From NCBI GenBank assembly GCA_012519495.1, contig JAAYQA010000008.1, positions 1 to 64,000 of the forward strand: 64,000 nucleotides of DNA, given 5' to 3'. The position numbers were made by a program, and so were the translations under genes. Under the pieces are notes generated by a model. It ran no database searches and was not told where the DNA came from. It worked only from the letters and a program-made list of their open reading frames with translations. This document shows positions 36,682-44,426 of this stretch, piece after piece (position 1 is the stretch's first letter; every line of letters begins with the position of its first letter). The DNA comes from Tissierellia bacterium (GTDB lineage Bacteria > Bacillota > Clostridia > Tissierellales > Peptoniphilaceae).

Positions 36682-38649
36682 TTATGATGCCTGCGTTTGC
36701 GCCTGCAGCCGGTGCAGGATGCTGTAGAGCCCGTTTTCGCGCAGTAATTCGTCATGTGTGCCCTGTTCGACCAGATGGCCTTTGGCAAGGACAAATATCC
36801 GGTCGGCGGACTGTATGGTCGACAGACGATGGGCAATGGCTATGGTGGTGCGGTCGCGACTGATTTTTTGCAGTGCGTCCTGTATATAGAGTTCGGTATT
36901 GGTATCGATGGAAGCGGTGGCTTCATCCAGCACAAGAATGGCGGGGTCGGCCAGAAGGGTGCGCGCAAAGGCGAGTAGCTGTCGTTCACCGGATGACAGG
37001 GTCACACCGCGTTCCATGACCTTTTCGTCGTAACCATGGGGAAGCCGGCGGATAAAGGGGTCGGCATTGACATAGCGGGAGACTTCGATCATTTCTTCAC
37101 AGGATGCGTCCGGTTTTCCTACCAGTATATTATCACGAATCGTACCGGAAAACATAAAGACATCCTGCAATACTACACCGATTTCTTTTCGGAGTGCGTT
37201 CAGGTCCATATCGCGGATATCGACGCCGTCGATGGTGATGCGGCCTTTTTGGATATCGTAGTAGCGGGCCATCAGATTGATGATGGAGGTTTTTCCGGCA
37301 CCGGTGGCCCCTACAAAGGCAACGGTCTGCCCGGGTTCGATGACAAAACTGATATCTTGTAAGACCCAGTTTTCGTCATCGTAGGCGAACCAGACTTTGT
37401 CAAACACGATACGGCCGCGGCGTGCGTTAAAGGGTTTGGGGCGGGCAGGTGCGGGGATCGCTTCGTCCGTGTCCAGCACCTGGAAGATGCGTTCGGACGA
37501 GGCCATGGCCGACTGCAGGATATTGTATTGTTCGGTGAGATCAAGGATCGGTTCAAAAAAGCGTTGCAGATAGTCGATAAACGCATACAGCACACCGAAT
37601 TCCAGGAGACCGCCCATCACATGTGCACCGCCGAACCACAAAAGCAGGGCGATCCCCAAAGAGCGGATCATTTCCACCGAAGGGCGGAAAACGGAAAAAA
37701 GAAAAACTTCTTCCCGCGCAATGTCCAGATAGTCCCGGTTCATGGTATGGAATTTACCGAATACTTTTTCTTCCTTTCCGAACGCCTGCGTGACGGACAT
37801 GCCGGATATATTCTCGGACAGATTGGCATTGATCGCCGAGAGTTTGCTGCGGGAACGGCGGAAATTGTCGCGGATTTTTTTGCGGAAAAAGACCGACATC
37901 AGAAGGATAACGGGCGTGATGCTCAGACTCATAAGTGCGAGGCGCAGATCCATGCGGAGCATGACGAGGATGATGCCGATTAAAAGCAGGACGTCCCGGA
38001 TGAGATTCAAAAGCACCGAGGTGTACATCTCGTTCAGGTTTTCGGTGTCGTTGGTGACGCGCGTTACCAGGCGCCCGGTGGCCTGCTTGTCAAAAAAACG
38101 CAGGGAGCGGCCCAGGATATGGGAAAAGGTGCTCTGGCGGATCTCCAGTATGATGCTCTGGCTGGTGCGGTTCAGCCACAGCACCTGCAGATAGTCGGAG
38201 AGAAATTTGATGAGGATGGCAACCAGAAATACACCGCCCAGCTGAAACAGCCGGATCGGGTCTTGGGCCCGGAAGATACGGAGCTCTTCTTCGTTCAGCA
38301 CGCGGTCGGCAGCGCCTAAGCGTCTTAGGACATAGCCTTCGGGTGTTTTTGCAATCTGTGCATCGCCGGTTTCCTGCACGGGCAGCCGGAGGTATTTTTC
38401 CCCTTCAAACAAGAAGCCGTCACGCGGATCATCTGCGGCTACAACGGCCATCGGCTTGTAGAGGCCGTTGATATGATCGTCGATCGCGATTTTTAAAACA
38501 TATGGGCGCAGCAGTTCCAGAAAGGTGGAAAGCAGCATCAAAAGAGCCAATACGACAATCAGCTTGCGATAGGGGCGGGTATAGCCGATGAGCCGGCGGA
38601 TCAGAGGCAGGTCGACAGGCTTTTGGGTGAATTGTTCGTCGTGCATCAT
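36682..38649 (-). CDS. ABC exporter, permease-ATPase half-transporter B
   Basis: 655 residues: six-helix exporter domain (about 25-370), then ATPase with Walker A GATGAGKTS, signature TLSSGERQLLAFARTLL and Walker B ILVLDEATAS. About 85 extra residues between the first two helices form an insertion, as in the larger partner of YheH/YheI-type heterodimers. It overlaps the partner gene by four bases. The substrate is unknown. Confidence 0.92.
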   Translation of the reverse strand: MMHDEQFTQKPVDLPLIRRLIGYTRPYRKLIVVLALLMLLSTFLELLRPYVLKIAIDDHINGLYKPMAVVAADDPRDGFLFEGEKYLRLPVQETGDAQIAKTPEGYVLRRLGAADRVLNEEELRIFRAQDPIRLFQLGGVFLVAILIKFLSDYLQVLWLNRTSQSIILEIRQSTFSHILGRSLRFFDKQATGRLVTRVTNDTENLNEMYTSVLLNLIRDVLLLIGIILVMLRMDLRLALMSLSITPVILLMSVFFRKKIRDNFRRSRSKLSAINANLSENISGMSVTQAFGKEEKVFGKFHTMNRDYLDIAREEVFLFSVFRPSVEMIRSLGIALLLWFGGAHVMGGLLEFGVLYAFIDYLQRFFEPILDLTEQYNILQSAMASSERIFQVLDTDEAIPAPARPKPFNARRGRIVFDKVWFAYDDENWVLQDISFVIEPGQTVAFVGATGAGKTSIINLMARYYDIQKGRITIDGVDIRDMDLNALRKEIGVVLQDVFMFSGTIRDNILVGKPDASCEEMIEVSRYVNADPFIRRLPHGYDEKVMERGVTLSSGERQLLAFARTLLADPAILVLDEATASIDTNTELYIQDALQKISRDRTTIAIAHRLSTIQSADRIFVLAKGHLVEQGTHDELLRENGLYSILHRLQAQTQAS

Positions 38650-40391
38650 GCGAGATTCGCCTCCTGTTCCAGTTGCTGCACTTCATACAGGCGGGCGTAG
38701 TAGCCGCCTTTTTGCATGAGCTCTTCGTGCGTGCCGGATTCGGTGATCCGGCCGTCTTCAATGACGATAATACGATCTGCATGGACCACGCTCATAACGC
38801 GGTGGCTCACAAGAAGCAGGGTCTGTTTGACTTCTTGCAGATGCGAGAGAATATCTTCCTGGGTTTTGGCATCCACTGCCGAAAGGCTGTCGTCGAGCAC
38901 GAGCAGCGGTGCGTCTTTTACGATGGCTCTTGCCAGGGAGATGCGTTGCTTCTGTCCGCCGGATAGGGTTACGCCGCGCTCGCCCAGCACGGTATCATAC
39001 TGTTCGGGGAAGTCCTGTATGGAATCGTGGACCGCGGCAAATTCCGCCGCTTCCCTTGCCGCCGCCTCCGTAAGGGGCGCATCATGGGAAAAACCGATAT
39101 TGTCGAGTATGGTTTCCGAAAACAAGAACACATCCTGTGGCACATAGGCGATTTGACTGCGCAGATCTTTGATCCGGACATCCCGGATATCGACCCCGTC
39201 GAAACGGATGCTGCCTTTTTGGATATCAAAGAAGCGGACGAGCAATTGCGCGATCGTGGATTTGCCGCTGCCGGTCGGACCGATGATACCCAGGGTTTCT
39301 CCCTCCTGTATGGAAAAACTGACATCCTGCAGGGCGTTTCGTTCCTGGCCGGGATAGCGGAAGTTCACATCGGAAAACTCGATCCGGCCGCGCGGGTTTT
39401 TGAGCGCAATGGGTTGTTTTGCTTCCGCAAGGTCCGACTGCACGGCAAAGATCGCATTGAGCCTTTCCATGGAAGCAATGCCCCGCTGCATGATATTGAC
39501 GATAAAACCCATGGCCATCATGGGCCATACGAGCAGACGGATATAGTTGTGCATCGCAATAAAAGTACCGAGGCTCATGCCGCCTTGCATAACAGACATC
39601 GCCCCGTAGAGCAGAAGGACAAGAAAACTCAGGGCGCTGATCAGCATGACCAGCGGTCGGAACATGCCCGATACCTGGATAAGGCGGATGTTCATCCGGC
39701 GATTGTGTTCATTTCTTTCCAGAAACTGGGCCGCGGCGCGTTCTTCGGCGACAAATGCGCGAATAACGCGGATGCCCGAGAAGTATTCCTGTGTGATATC
39801 GCTTAAGGATGAAAAAGAGTCCTGCACATCGCGGGAGCGCTTGTGTATAGTGCGGGAGAACCACCAGACCACCGCCCCTAAAAACGGCAGCGAGGCCAGC
39901 GCGATCAGGGTCGTGCGCAGGTCGGAGGTATAAATCATGACGATAATGGCGAAGACGGTCATGAATGTTGCATCAAAGGCCATCATGATTCCCTGGCCGA
40001 GTGCAAAGCGCACGGTTTGTATGTCATTGGTTGCATGCGCCATGAGATCGCCGGTTTTCTGGCGGTGAAAGAAGTGGGCATCCAGTGTCAGAAGATGCGT
40101 AAAGTATTTGTTTCGCAGTTCGTATTCCAGTTTGCGGGAGGTTCCGATGATGAAGGTGCGCCATAAATAGCGCCCGAACGAAATGCCCGCCCCGATCGCG
40201 ACGATATAGAGGGCATTTTGCAAAAGCAATGCGCGCGTCATCTGACCGGTTTGCAGGAGATCGGTCGCGTATTTCAGCACCTGCGGCAATAAGAGCTGCA
40301 GCAGGTCGACCGCTAATAAAAAGAGCAATCCGAGACCGTATTGCCATTTGTGTTTTGCGATAAATGGTTTCAGTGGAGCAAATGTCCGCAT
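38646..40391 (-). CDS. ABC exporter, permease-ATPase half-transporter A
   Basis: 581 residues: exporter membrane domain (about 15-310), then ATPase with Walker A GPTGSGKST, signature TLSGGQKQRISLARAI and Walker B LLVLDDSLSAVD. The Walker B carries D where E is expected, a common mark of the degenerate site in heterodimeric exporters. AAGGAGG precedes ATG 40391, and a TATAAT box (minus strand, 40416-40421) lies upstream. Confidence 0.92.
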   Translation of the reverse strand: MRTFAPLKPFIAKHKWQYGLGLLFLLAVDLLQLLLPQVLKYATDLLQTGQMTRALLLQNALYIVAIGAGISFGRYLWRTFIIGTSRKLEYELRNKYFTHLLTLDAHFFHRQKTGDLMAHATNDIQTVRFALGQGIMMAFDATFMTVFAIIVMIYTSDLRTTLIALASLPFLGAVVWWFSRTIHKRSRDVQDSFSSLSDITQEYFSGIRVIRAFVAEERAAAQFLERNEHNRRMNIRLIQVSGMFRPLVMLISALSFLVLLLYGAMSVMQGGMSLGTFIAMHNYIRLLVWPMMAMGFIVNIMQRGIASMERLNAIFAVQSDLAEAKQPIALKNPRGRIEFSDVNFRYPGQERNALQDVSFSIQEGETLGIIGPTGSGKSTIAQLLVRFFDIQKGSIRFDGVDIRDVRIKDLRSQIAYVPQDVFLFSETILDNIGFSHDAPLTEAAAREAAEFAAVHDSIQDFPEQYDTVLGERGVTLSGGQKQRISLARAIVKDAPLLVLDDSLSAVDAKTQEDILSHLQEVKQTLLLVSHRVMSVVHADRIIVIEDGRITESGTHEELMQKGGYYARLYEVQQLEQEANLA

Positions 40392-40496
40392 AGCCGCCTC
40401 CTTTTTAAGAACATTATTATATCATATCTTTAAGGTGGAAAAGTTTTGGCAAATGAATTCAATTTGATAAGGCTTACGCGAAAATTGCCGATATTT

Positions 40497-40521
40497 GTTT
40501 ATTTCCCGAGTCGGCGGGTAT
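40497..40521 (+). promoter_or_regulatory. Sigma-B-like promoter before the ytxH-type gene
   Basis: GTTTAT (40497-40502) and GGGTAT (40516-40521) are 13 bases apart, matching the Bacillus sigma-B pattern GTTTAA-N12-15-GGGTAT except one base. No good sigma-A -35 is present. The two genes downstream are homologues of general-stress genes. Confidence 0.6.
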
Positions 40522-40571
40522 AAGAAAGAACAGTAACAACAGCAAGATAAGAATTGTAAGGAGTGAAACAA

Positions 40572-41162
40572 ATGAGCTTAAGAGACGTATTAGACCAGGC
40601 AAGAAGAGAAAGAGAACGAAGAGAACGCGGCGATACAGCGAAGAAAATAGCGGTTGGAACCATTATCGGTTCGATTATCGGTGTAGCATCGGGACTGTTG
40701 TTTGCGCCGAAGGCCGGGAAGGAAACCCGCGAGGACATAGCCGAGTTTGCCCGCGATACGACAGACGAAGTCAAACTGCGTGCGGAAGAAGCCTACGACA
40801 CCCTGCGTGAGAAGGAAGCCCGCCTGCGTGACGATATCAAAGGCAAATACGAAGATTTTGTCGACCGCAATATGACGGAGCTGGAGCCGGTAAAAGAAGA
40901 TCTGCAAAACATCAAAGGCGATGTAAGCAGCCTGCTGAAAAACACGAAGGAAGCGGCCAAAACACAGTTTGTCAAAACAAAATCCGATGCGGAAGAATTA
41001 AAAGACGACGCGGCGGATGTGGCGAACAAGGCGAAGTCGGAAGCGGCCAAAGTAGGCGATGAAGTCGCTGATGCCGCCAAGGATGTAGGCGATCAGGTAC
41101 GCGATTCCGCTAAGGAAGTCAAAGACAAAGCGGAACAGAAAATCGACGAGCATAAGGAATAG
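40572..41162 (+). CDS. YtxH-domain stress-type protein
   Basis: 196 residues from ATG 40572 (AAGGAG upstream). A glycine-rich membrane segment (about 26-45: GTIIGSIIGVASGLLFAPK) is followed by GKETRED, the YtxH hallmark, and a long lysine/aspartate/alanine helical tail of LEA-like repeats (KDDAADVANKAKSEAAK). Such proteins accumulate in stress; the mechanism is unknown. Eight bases separate it from the YtxG-like gene. Confidence 0.88.
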   Translation: MSLRDVLDQARRERERRERGDTAKKIAVGTIIGSIIGVASGLLFAPKAGKETREDIAEFARDTTDEVKLRAEEAYDTLREKEARLRDDIKGKYEDFVDRNMTELEPVKEDLQNIKGDVSSLLKNTKEAAKTQFVKTKSDAEELKDDAADVANKAKSEAAKVGDEVADAAKDVGDQVRDSAKEVKDKAEQKIDEHKE

Positions 41163-41170
41163 AGGACAAG

Positions 41171-41623
41171 ATGGGTGCGGTAACCTTTACACTTAGTGAT
41201 CTGCTCTATACCCTTCTTATCTTAGCCGGCATAGCCGCTTTGATTGCACTGGCTGTTTTCCTGCTGAATTTAGTGAAAACGCTGAAAAAAGTCAATCAGA
41301 TACTCGATGACAACGAGAAGGACATCCAGCGCGTTGTGTCCGACCTACCGGGCATAACCCAAAACGTCAACGCGATTACGACCGAAGCCAATACGCTTAT
41401 TTCTTCGGTCGGGCCGGATGTGCAAAATATCGTGGGCTCTGCCAAACATGTCGTTTCCAATGTGGAGAACACGGCATTGCAGGTAACCGACACGGTCGGT
41501 CTTGTTACCGACTCGGTAGCGGATACGGCACTGAATCTGAAGCACAATGTAAGCAGTGCGCAGGATTATCTGGTGTTTGTAACCGAGGTAGCGGATATTG
41601 TCCGCGCCTGGATACGGAAATAG
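41171..41623 (+). CDS. DUF948 (YtxG-like) membrane protein
   Basis: 150 residues: one N-terminal membrane helix (about 12-36) and a long amphipathic, coiled-coil-like remainder of Asn/Val/Ser heptads, typical of DUF948. In Bacillus the homologous ytxG and ytxH genes are neighbours in a stress operon; the order here is reversed. Confidence 0.85.
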   Translation: MGAVTFTLSDLLYTLLILAGIAALIALAVFLLNLVKTLKKVNQILDDNEKDIQRVVSDLPGITQNVNAITTEANTLISSVGPDVQNIVGSAKHVVSNVENTALQVTDTVGLVTDSVADTALNLKHNVSSAQDYLVFVTEVADIVRAWIRK

Positions 41624-41630
41624 CTTTTAC

Positions 41631-41663
41631 AGCGCGCTTCTCCACAGGAAGCGCGCTATTTTT
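41631..41663 (+). terminator. Terminator of the ytxH-ytxG pair
   Basis: AGCGCGCTTC pairs with GAAGCGCGCT over a short loop, followed by ATTTTT. It lies eight bases after the stop codon. Confidence 0.88.
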
Positions 41664-41671
41664 GTACCCGC

Positions 41672-41845
41672 TGGCGCCTGCGGCGCAATGAAATCCAGCA
41701 CGCAAACGATCCTGTAACTGTCAATCGAAGGAGAAACCTCTTGAAACGTTTGCGTGCTGGATGAAATAACTGCGTGCATCGCTTCGCTCGCACTGGTAAT
41801 GAAATACGCGGCCTGCGCCGCGTGTGAAGTAGTGACCGGGGCTAT
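41672..41845 (+). repeat. Palindrome-rich intergenic element, copy F
   Basis: Begins GCGCCTGCGGCGCAATGAAAT, then the inverted-repeat module: arms at 41695-41708 and 41747-41760, with a 38-bp core at 41709-41746. Relative to the same left flank, the core reads in the opposite direction from copy C. It is followed by TGAAATAAC, TCGCTTCGCTCG and ACGCGGCCTGCGCCGCGT palindromes. Confidence 0.88.
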
Positions 41846-41896
41846 GGATTCTCTTTTTATCGTTTTCCTAAGAAAGCGTTTTTCGTGGGGAAAACA

Positions 41897-41925
41897 TTGC
41901 AAAAGCGTACAGATTGTGGTATTGT
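41897..41925 (+). promoter_or_regulatory. Promoter of the lipid kinase gene
   Basis: TTGCAA (41897-41902) and TATTGT (41920-41925) are 17 bp apart; the start codon is 50 bases on. Confidence 0.6.
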
Positions 41926-41974
41926 TGACGTATTCATACGCGTAGGTTTTCTGACCGGATGAAGGGGGAATTTT

Positions 41975-42862
41975 ATGAAAATTCATTTGATTATCAATCC
42001 TTCCTCGGGGAAGGAATCGGGCGCCCGGAGTGGCACGGAACTCGCCGATATTCTGAGCGCGCGCGGTCATATTGTCAGCCGCAGCTATACGGAGAAAAAG
42101 GGTGACGGTACGGCCTTCGCCATCGATGCCGGAAAGCGGGGCGCAGAGCTCATTGTGGCCTGCGGGGGCGACGGCACCGTCAATGAAGTGGTGCACGGGA
42201 TGGCGCAGGCGGAAGAACGGCTGCCCATTGCCATTTACGCACAAGGTACAGTAAACGATTTCGCAACGCAGCTACAACTTCCTTTGGAGGCGGAGGCATT
42301 CGCGGATATGATCGACAGAAACAAGCGGATGGTTCTGGATGTGGGGCGGATGAATGACCGGACTTTTCTGAATGTGGCGGCTTTCGGTGCGGTATCAAAA
42401 ATCGGACATGAAGTAGACGTGGAGGCCAAAACCATGCTTGGCAGGCTGGCCTATGTGATCGAAGGCATACGAACTGCGCCGGATTTGCTGAACACCCCGA
42501 TGCCGATGCGTATTACGATGGACACCGGAGAGGTGGCAGAGGGTGATTTTCTGTTTGCCGGTATTGCCAACAGCCGGTCGGTCGGCGGGTTTTCGCATTT
42601 TGCCCCGCGCGCGCTCGTAAATGACGGGCTTTTGGATCTGATCATCATCCAACGCACCGACGTGGTCACGCTCGGGCAGATTCTGATGCGCCTGCGTTCC
42701 GGTGAGCATATTGAGCATGAAGGAATTGCCTATTATCAGGCGTCTACATTTGAAGTGACGGCGGAAAACGAAACCGCCATCGATCTGGACGGGGAAGAAG
42801 CAGGCGTTTTGCCGGCGAAAGTACAGGTGCTGCCGGCGCATTTACCCTGCATCATTCCGTAA
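41975..42862 (+). CDS. Diacylglycerol/lipid kinase family protein
   Basis: 295 residues of the DagK/YegS fold: IINPSSGK at the N-terminus, the nucleotide loop ACGGDGTVNEVVHG near 66-80, and YAQGTVNDFA. GGGGGAA precedes ATG 41975. It phosphorylates diacylglycerol or a related lipid, recycling it into phospholipid. Whether it is the essential DgkB or a YegS-like paralogue is open. Confidence 0.9.
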   Translation: MKIHLIINPSSGKESGARSGTELADILSARGHIVSRSYTEKKGDGTAFAIDAGKRGAELIVACGGDGTVNEVVHGMAQAEERLPIAIYAQGTVNDFATQLQLPLEAEAFADMIDRNKRMVLDVGRMNDRTFLNVAAFGAVSKIGHEVDVEAKTMLGRLAYVIEGIRTAPDLLNTPMPMRITMDTGEVAEGDFLFAGIANSRSVGGFSHFAPRALVNDGLLDLIIIQRTDVVTLGQILMRLRSGEHIEHEGIAYYQASTFEVTAENETAIDLDGEEAGVLPAKVQVLPAHLPCIIP

Positions 42863-42887
42863 CGGATCGGAAAGAAGGAGGCTTTAC

Positions 42888-43895
42888 ATGGCAGGAACAC
42901 CAACCATAAAAGATGTGGCAAAATTAGCAGGGGTATCCATATCCACGGTATCCCGTGTAATGAACGACTCCAAACCGGTCAGCCCGGAATCGCGCCGGAA
43001 GGTTTTGGATGCGATACAGAAACTGGATTTCAAACCGAATGAGCTGGCGCGTTCGCTGGTCATGAAACGATCCAATCTGATCGGCGTGGTCGTGAAAGAT
43101 ATCGGCATTCCCTATATGGCGGGGATTATCCGCGGGATTGAAGAGATCGGCAAAATGTATAAGTTCGATATTTTGCTTTCGAGCTCCTACGGGGAAGAAG
43201 ACAGCGAACTGGACACCGTGCAGTTTATGTTTACCAAGCAGGTGGACGGCATCATTCTCGTGTCGGAAAAAACCACCGAACGCGTTGTGGACACGATCAA
43301 AGAGCACAAGTTGCCGTTTTTGATTTTAGACCGCATTTACGAGCAGTCGCGGATCAATACGGTGGATGTGGACTATGAGCAGGCTGTGCAGCTCATTATC
43401 GAATTCCTGGAGAGCATGGGGCATACCCGCATACTGCACGCCGGGCAGAAAAAGGATTCCCGCAGCGGCGCGGAAAAGTTTATCGCCTATCGGGAAGCTA
43501 TGCGAACCCGCGGCTGGGACGAGCATTTTATCCACGTCCCGGGGACAACCTACCGGGAGTACAAAGAAAGCTGCGAAGAACTGGCCGCCTATTGTAAAAA
43601 ACATGCGATCAGTGCCGTCTTCTGTATGGATGATGAGCTTGCGATTGCCCTGATGAATCATTTTTATGACACGGGTGTGGGGGTACCGGAAGATATTTCC
43701 GTCTTCGGTTTCGGCGACGATCCCTACGCGTCCATTCACCGGCCGAAGCTTTCCACGGTGCGCATACCCTATTACGATATCGGTGCGATTGCCATGCGCA
43801 AGCTGATCAAACACCTGCGCAAAGAAGAACTGATGAGCGAAAGCACCAATGTGCCGATTCAGCTCGTAAAGAGAGACTCTGTTGCAAAGAAATAG
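42888..43895 (+). CDS. LacI-family transcriptional regulator
   Basis: 335 residues: helix-turn-helix TIKDVAKLAGVSISTVSRVM at residues 6-25, hinge helix KPNELARSL, then a periplasmic-binding-protein-like sensor domain. There are no sugar genes in the window, so its effector and targets are unknown. AGGAGG precedes the ATG. The next small gene starts inside its end. Confidence 0.92.
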   Translation: MAGTPTIKDVAKLAGVSISTVSRVMNDSKPVSPESRRKVLDAIQKLDFKPNELARSLVMKRSNLIGVVVKDIGIPYMAGIIRGIEEIGKMYKFDILLSSSYGEEDSELDTVQFMFTKQVDGIILVSEKTTERVVDTIKEHKLPFLILDRIYEQSRINTVDVDYEQAVQLIIEFLESMGHTRILHAGQKKDSRSGAEKFIAYREAMRTRGWDEHFIHVPGTTYREYKESCEELAAYCKKHAISAVFCMDDELAIALMNHFYDTGVGVPEDISVFGFGDDPYASIHRPKLSTVRIPYYDIGAIAMRKLIKHLRKEELMSESTNVPIQLVKRDSVAKK

Positions 43896-44256
43896 ACCCA
43901 AACTGAATAAAAGACTGTTGTCGGTGATGCTGGGGATATCCATCGGGCTTGCCATGCTTGTTTCCACGCTGATTGTGTCGGAGAAGGCTTGGGTGGTGCG
44001 CGTCATCGACAATGTGTTCCTGGGAGCGGTTTTGAATCTGGTGTTCATGCTGTATTTTCGCATGCGCGTTTCCCAGGAGGAAAAAGCCCGGTCCGCTGCA
44101 CAGGAAAAACAAAAAAAGGGAAAAACCAAAAAAGAGCGAAACAAGCTGGGTCGGGTGGAAACCCTGCGGCTCATTACTACGCATTTCGGGTGGAGTTCCT
44201 TTGTTTTGTTTGTCCTGTCGGGTTTAGGGACCGTGATCTACACCTTGGCTAAATAA
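43882..44256 (+). CDS. Small two-helix membrane protein, unknown
   Basis: 124 residues if TTG 43882 is the start, inside the end of the LacI gene. Hydrophobic stretches at about 13-35 and 100-120 flank a very basic middle (KQKKGKTKKERNK). I do not recognise a family. Its translation is probably coupled to the regulator. Confidence 0.55.
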   Translation: MQRNRPKLNKRLLSVMLGISIGLAMLVSTLIVSEKAWVVRVIDNVFLGAVLNLVFMLYFRMRVSQEEKARSAAQEKQKKGKTKKERNKLGRVETLRLITTHFGWSSFVLFVLSGLGTVIYTLAK

Positions 44257-44265
44257 TAACAAGAA

Positions 44266-44401
44266 TATACAGTTGCGAAAGTAAACCGGGTCGGATACAA
44301 TGGATTTCCGGAACCGAATTCAGCCACTGTGAGAAACCGGACAGACGAACCGTCTTTATGTCCACATCTGCGCGAGAAGGCCGTTCTCGGGCAGATTTTT
44401 T
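44266..44401 (+). promoter_or_regulatory. Structured leader with terminator before the metal exporter gene (candidate riboswitch)
   Basis: About 130 bases without an ORF. There is a hairpin GGACAGACG-AAC-CGTCTTTATGTCC (about 44338-44362), then a strong terminator, ATCTGC.CGAGAA (44366-44378) with TTCTCG.GCAGAT (44384-44396) and six T. The segment GCCACTGTGAGAAACCGG upstream recalls part of a cobalamin riboswitch core, but the B12 box is missing, and it does not match the yybP-ykoY manganese motif. The ligand is not assigned. Confidence 0.55.
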
Positions 44402-44426
44402 ATGAAGAAAGGATACGAAAAAAGAC

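Noticed and set aside
44266-44401. Cobalamin or yybP-ykoY riboswitch
   Set aside because: Only a short GCCACTG-like piece matches the cobalamin core and the B12 box is absent; no yybP-ykoY conserved loops are visible.
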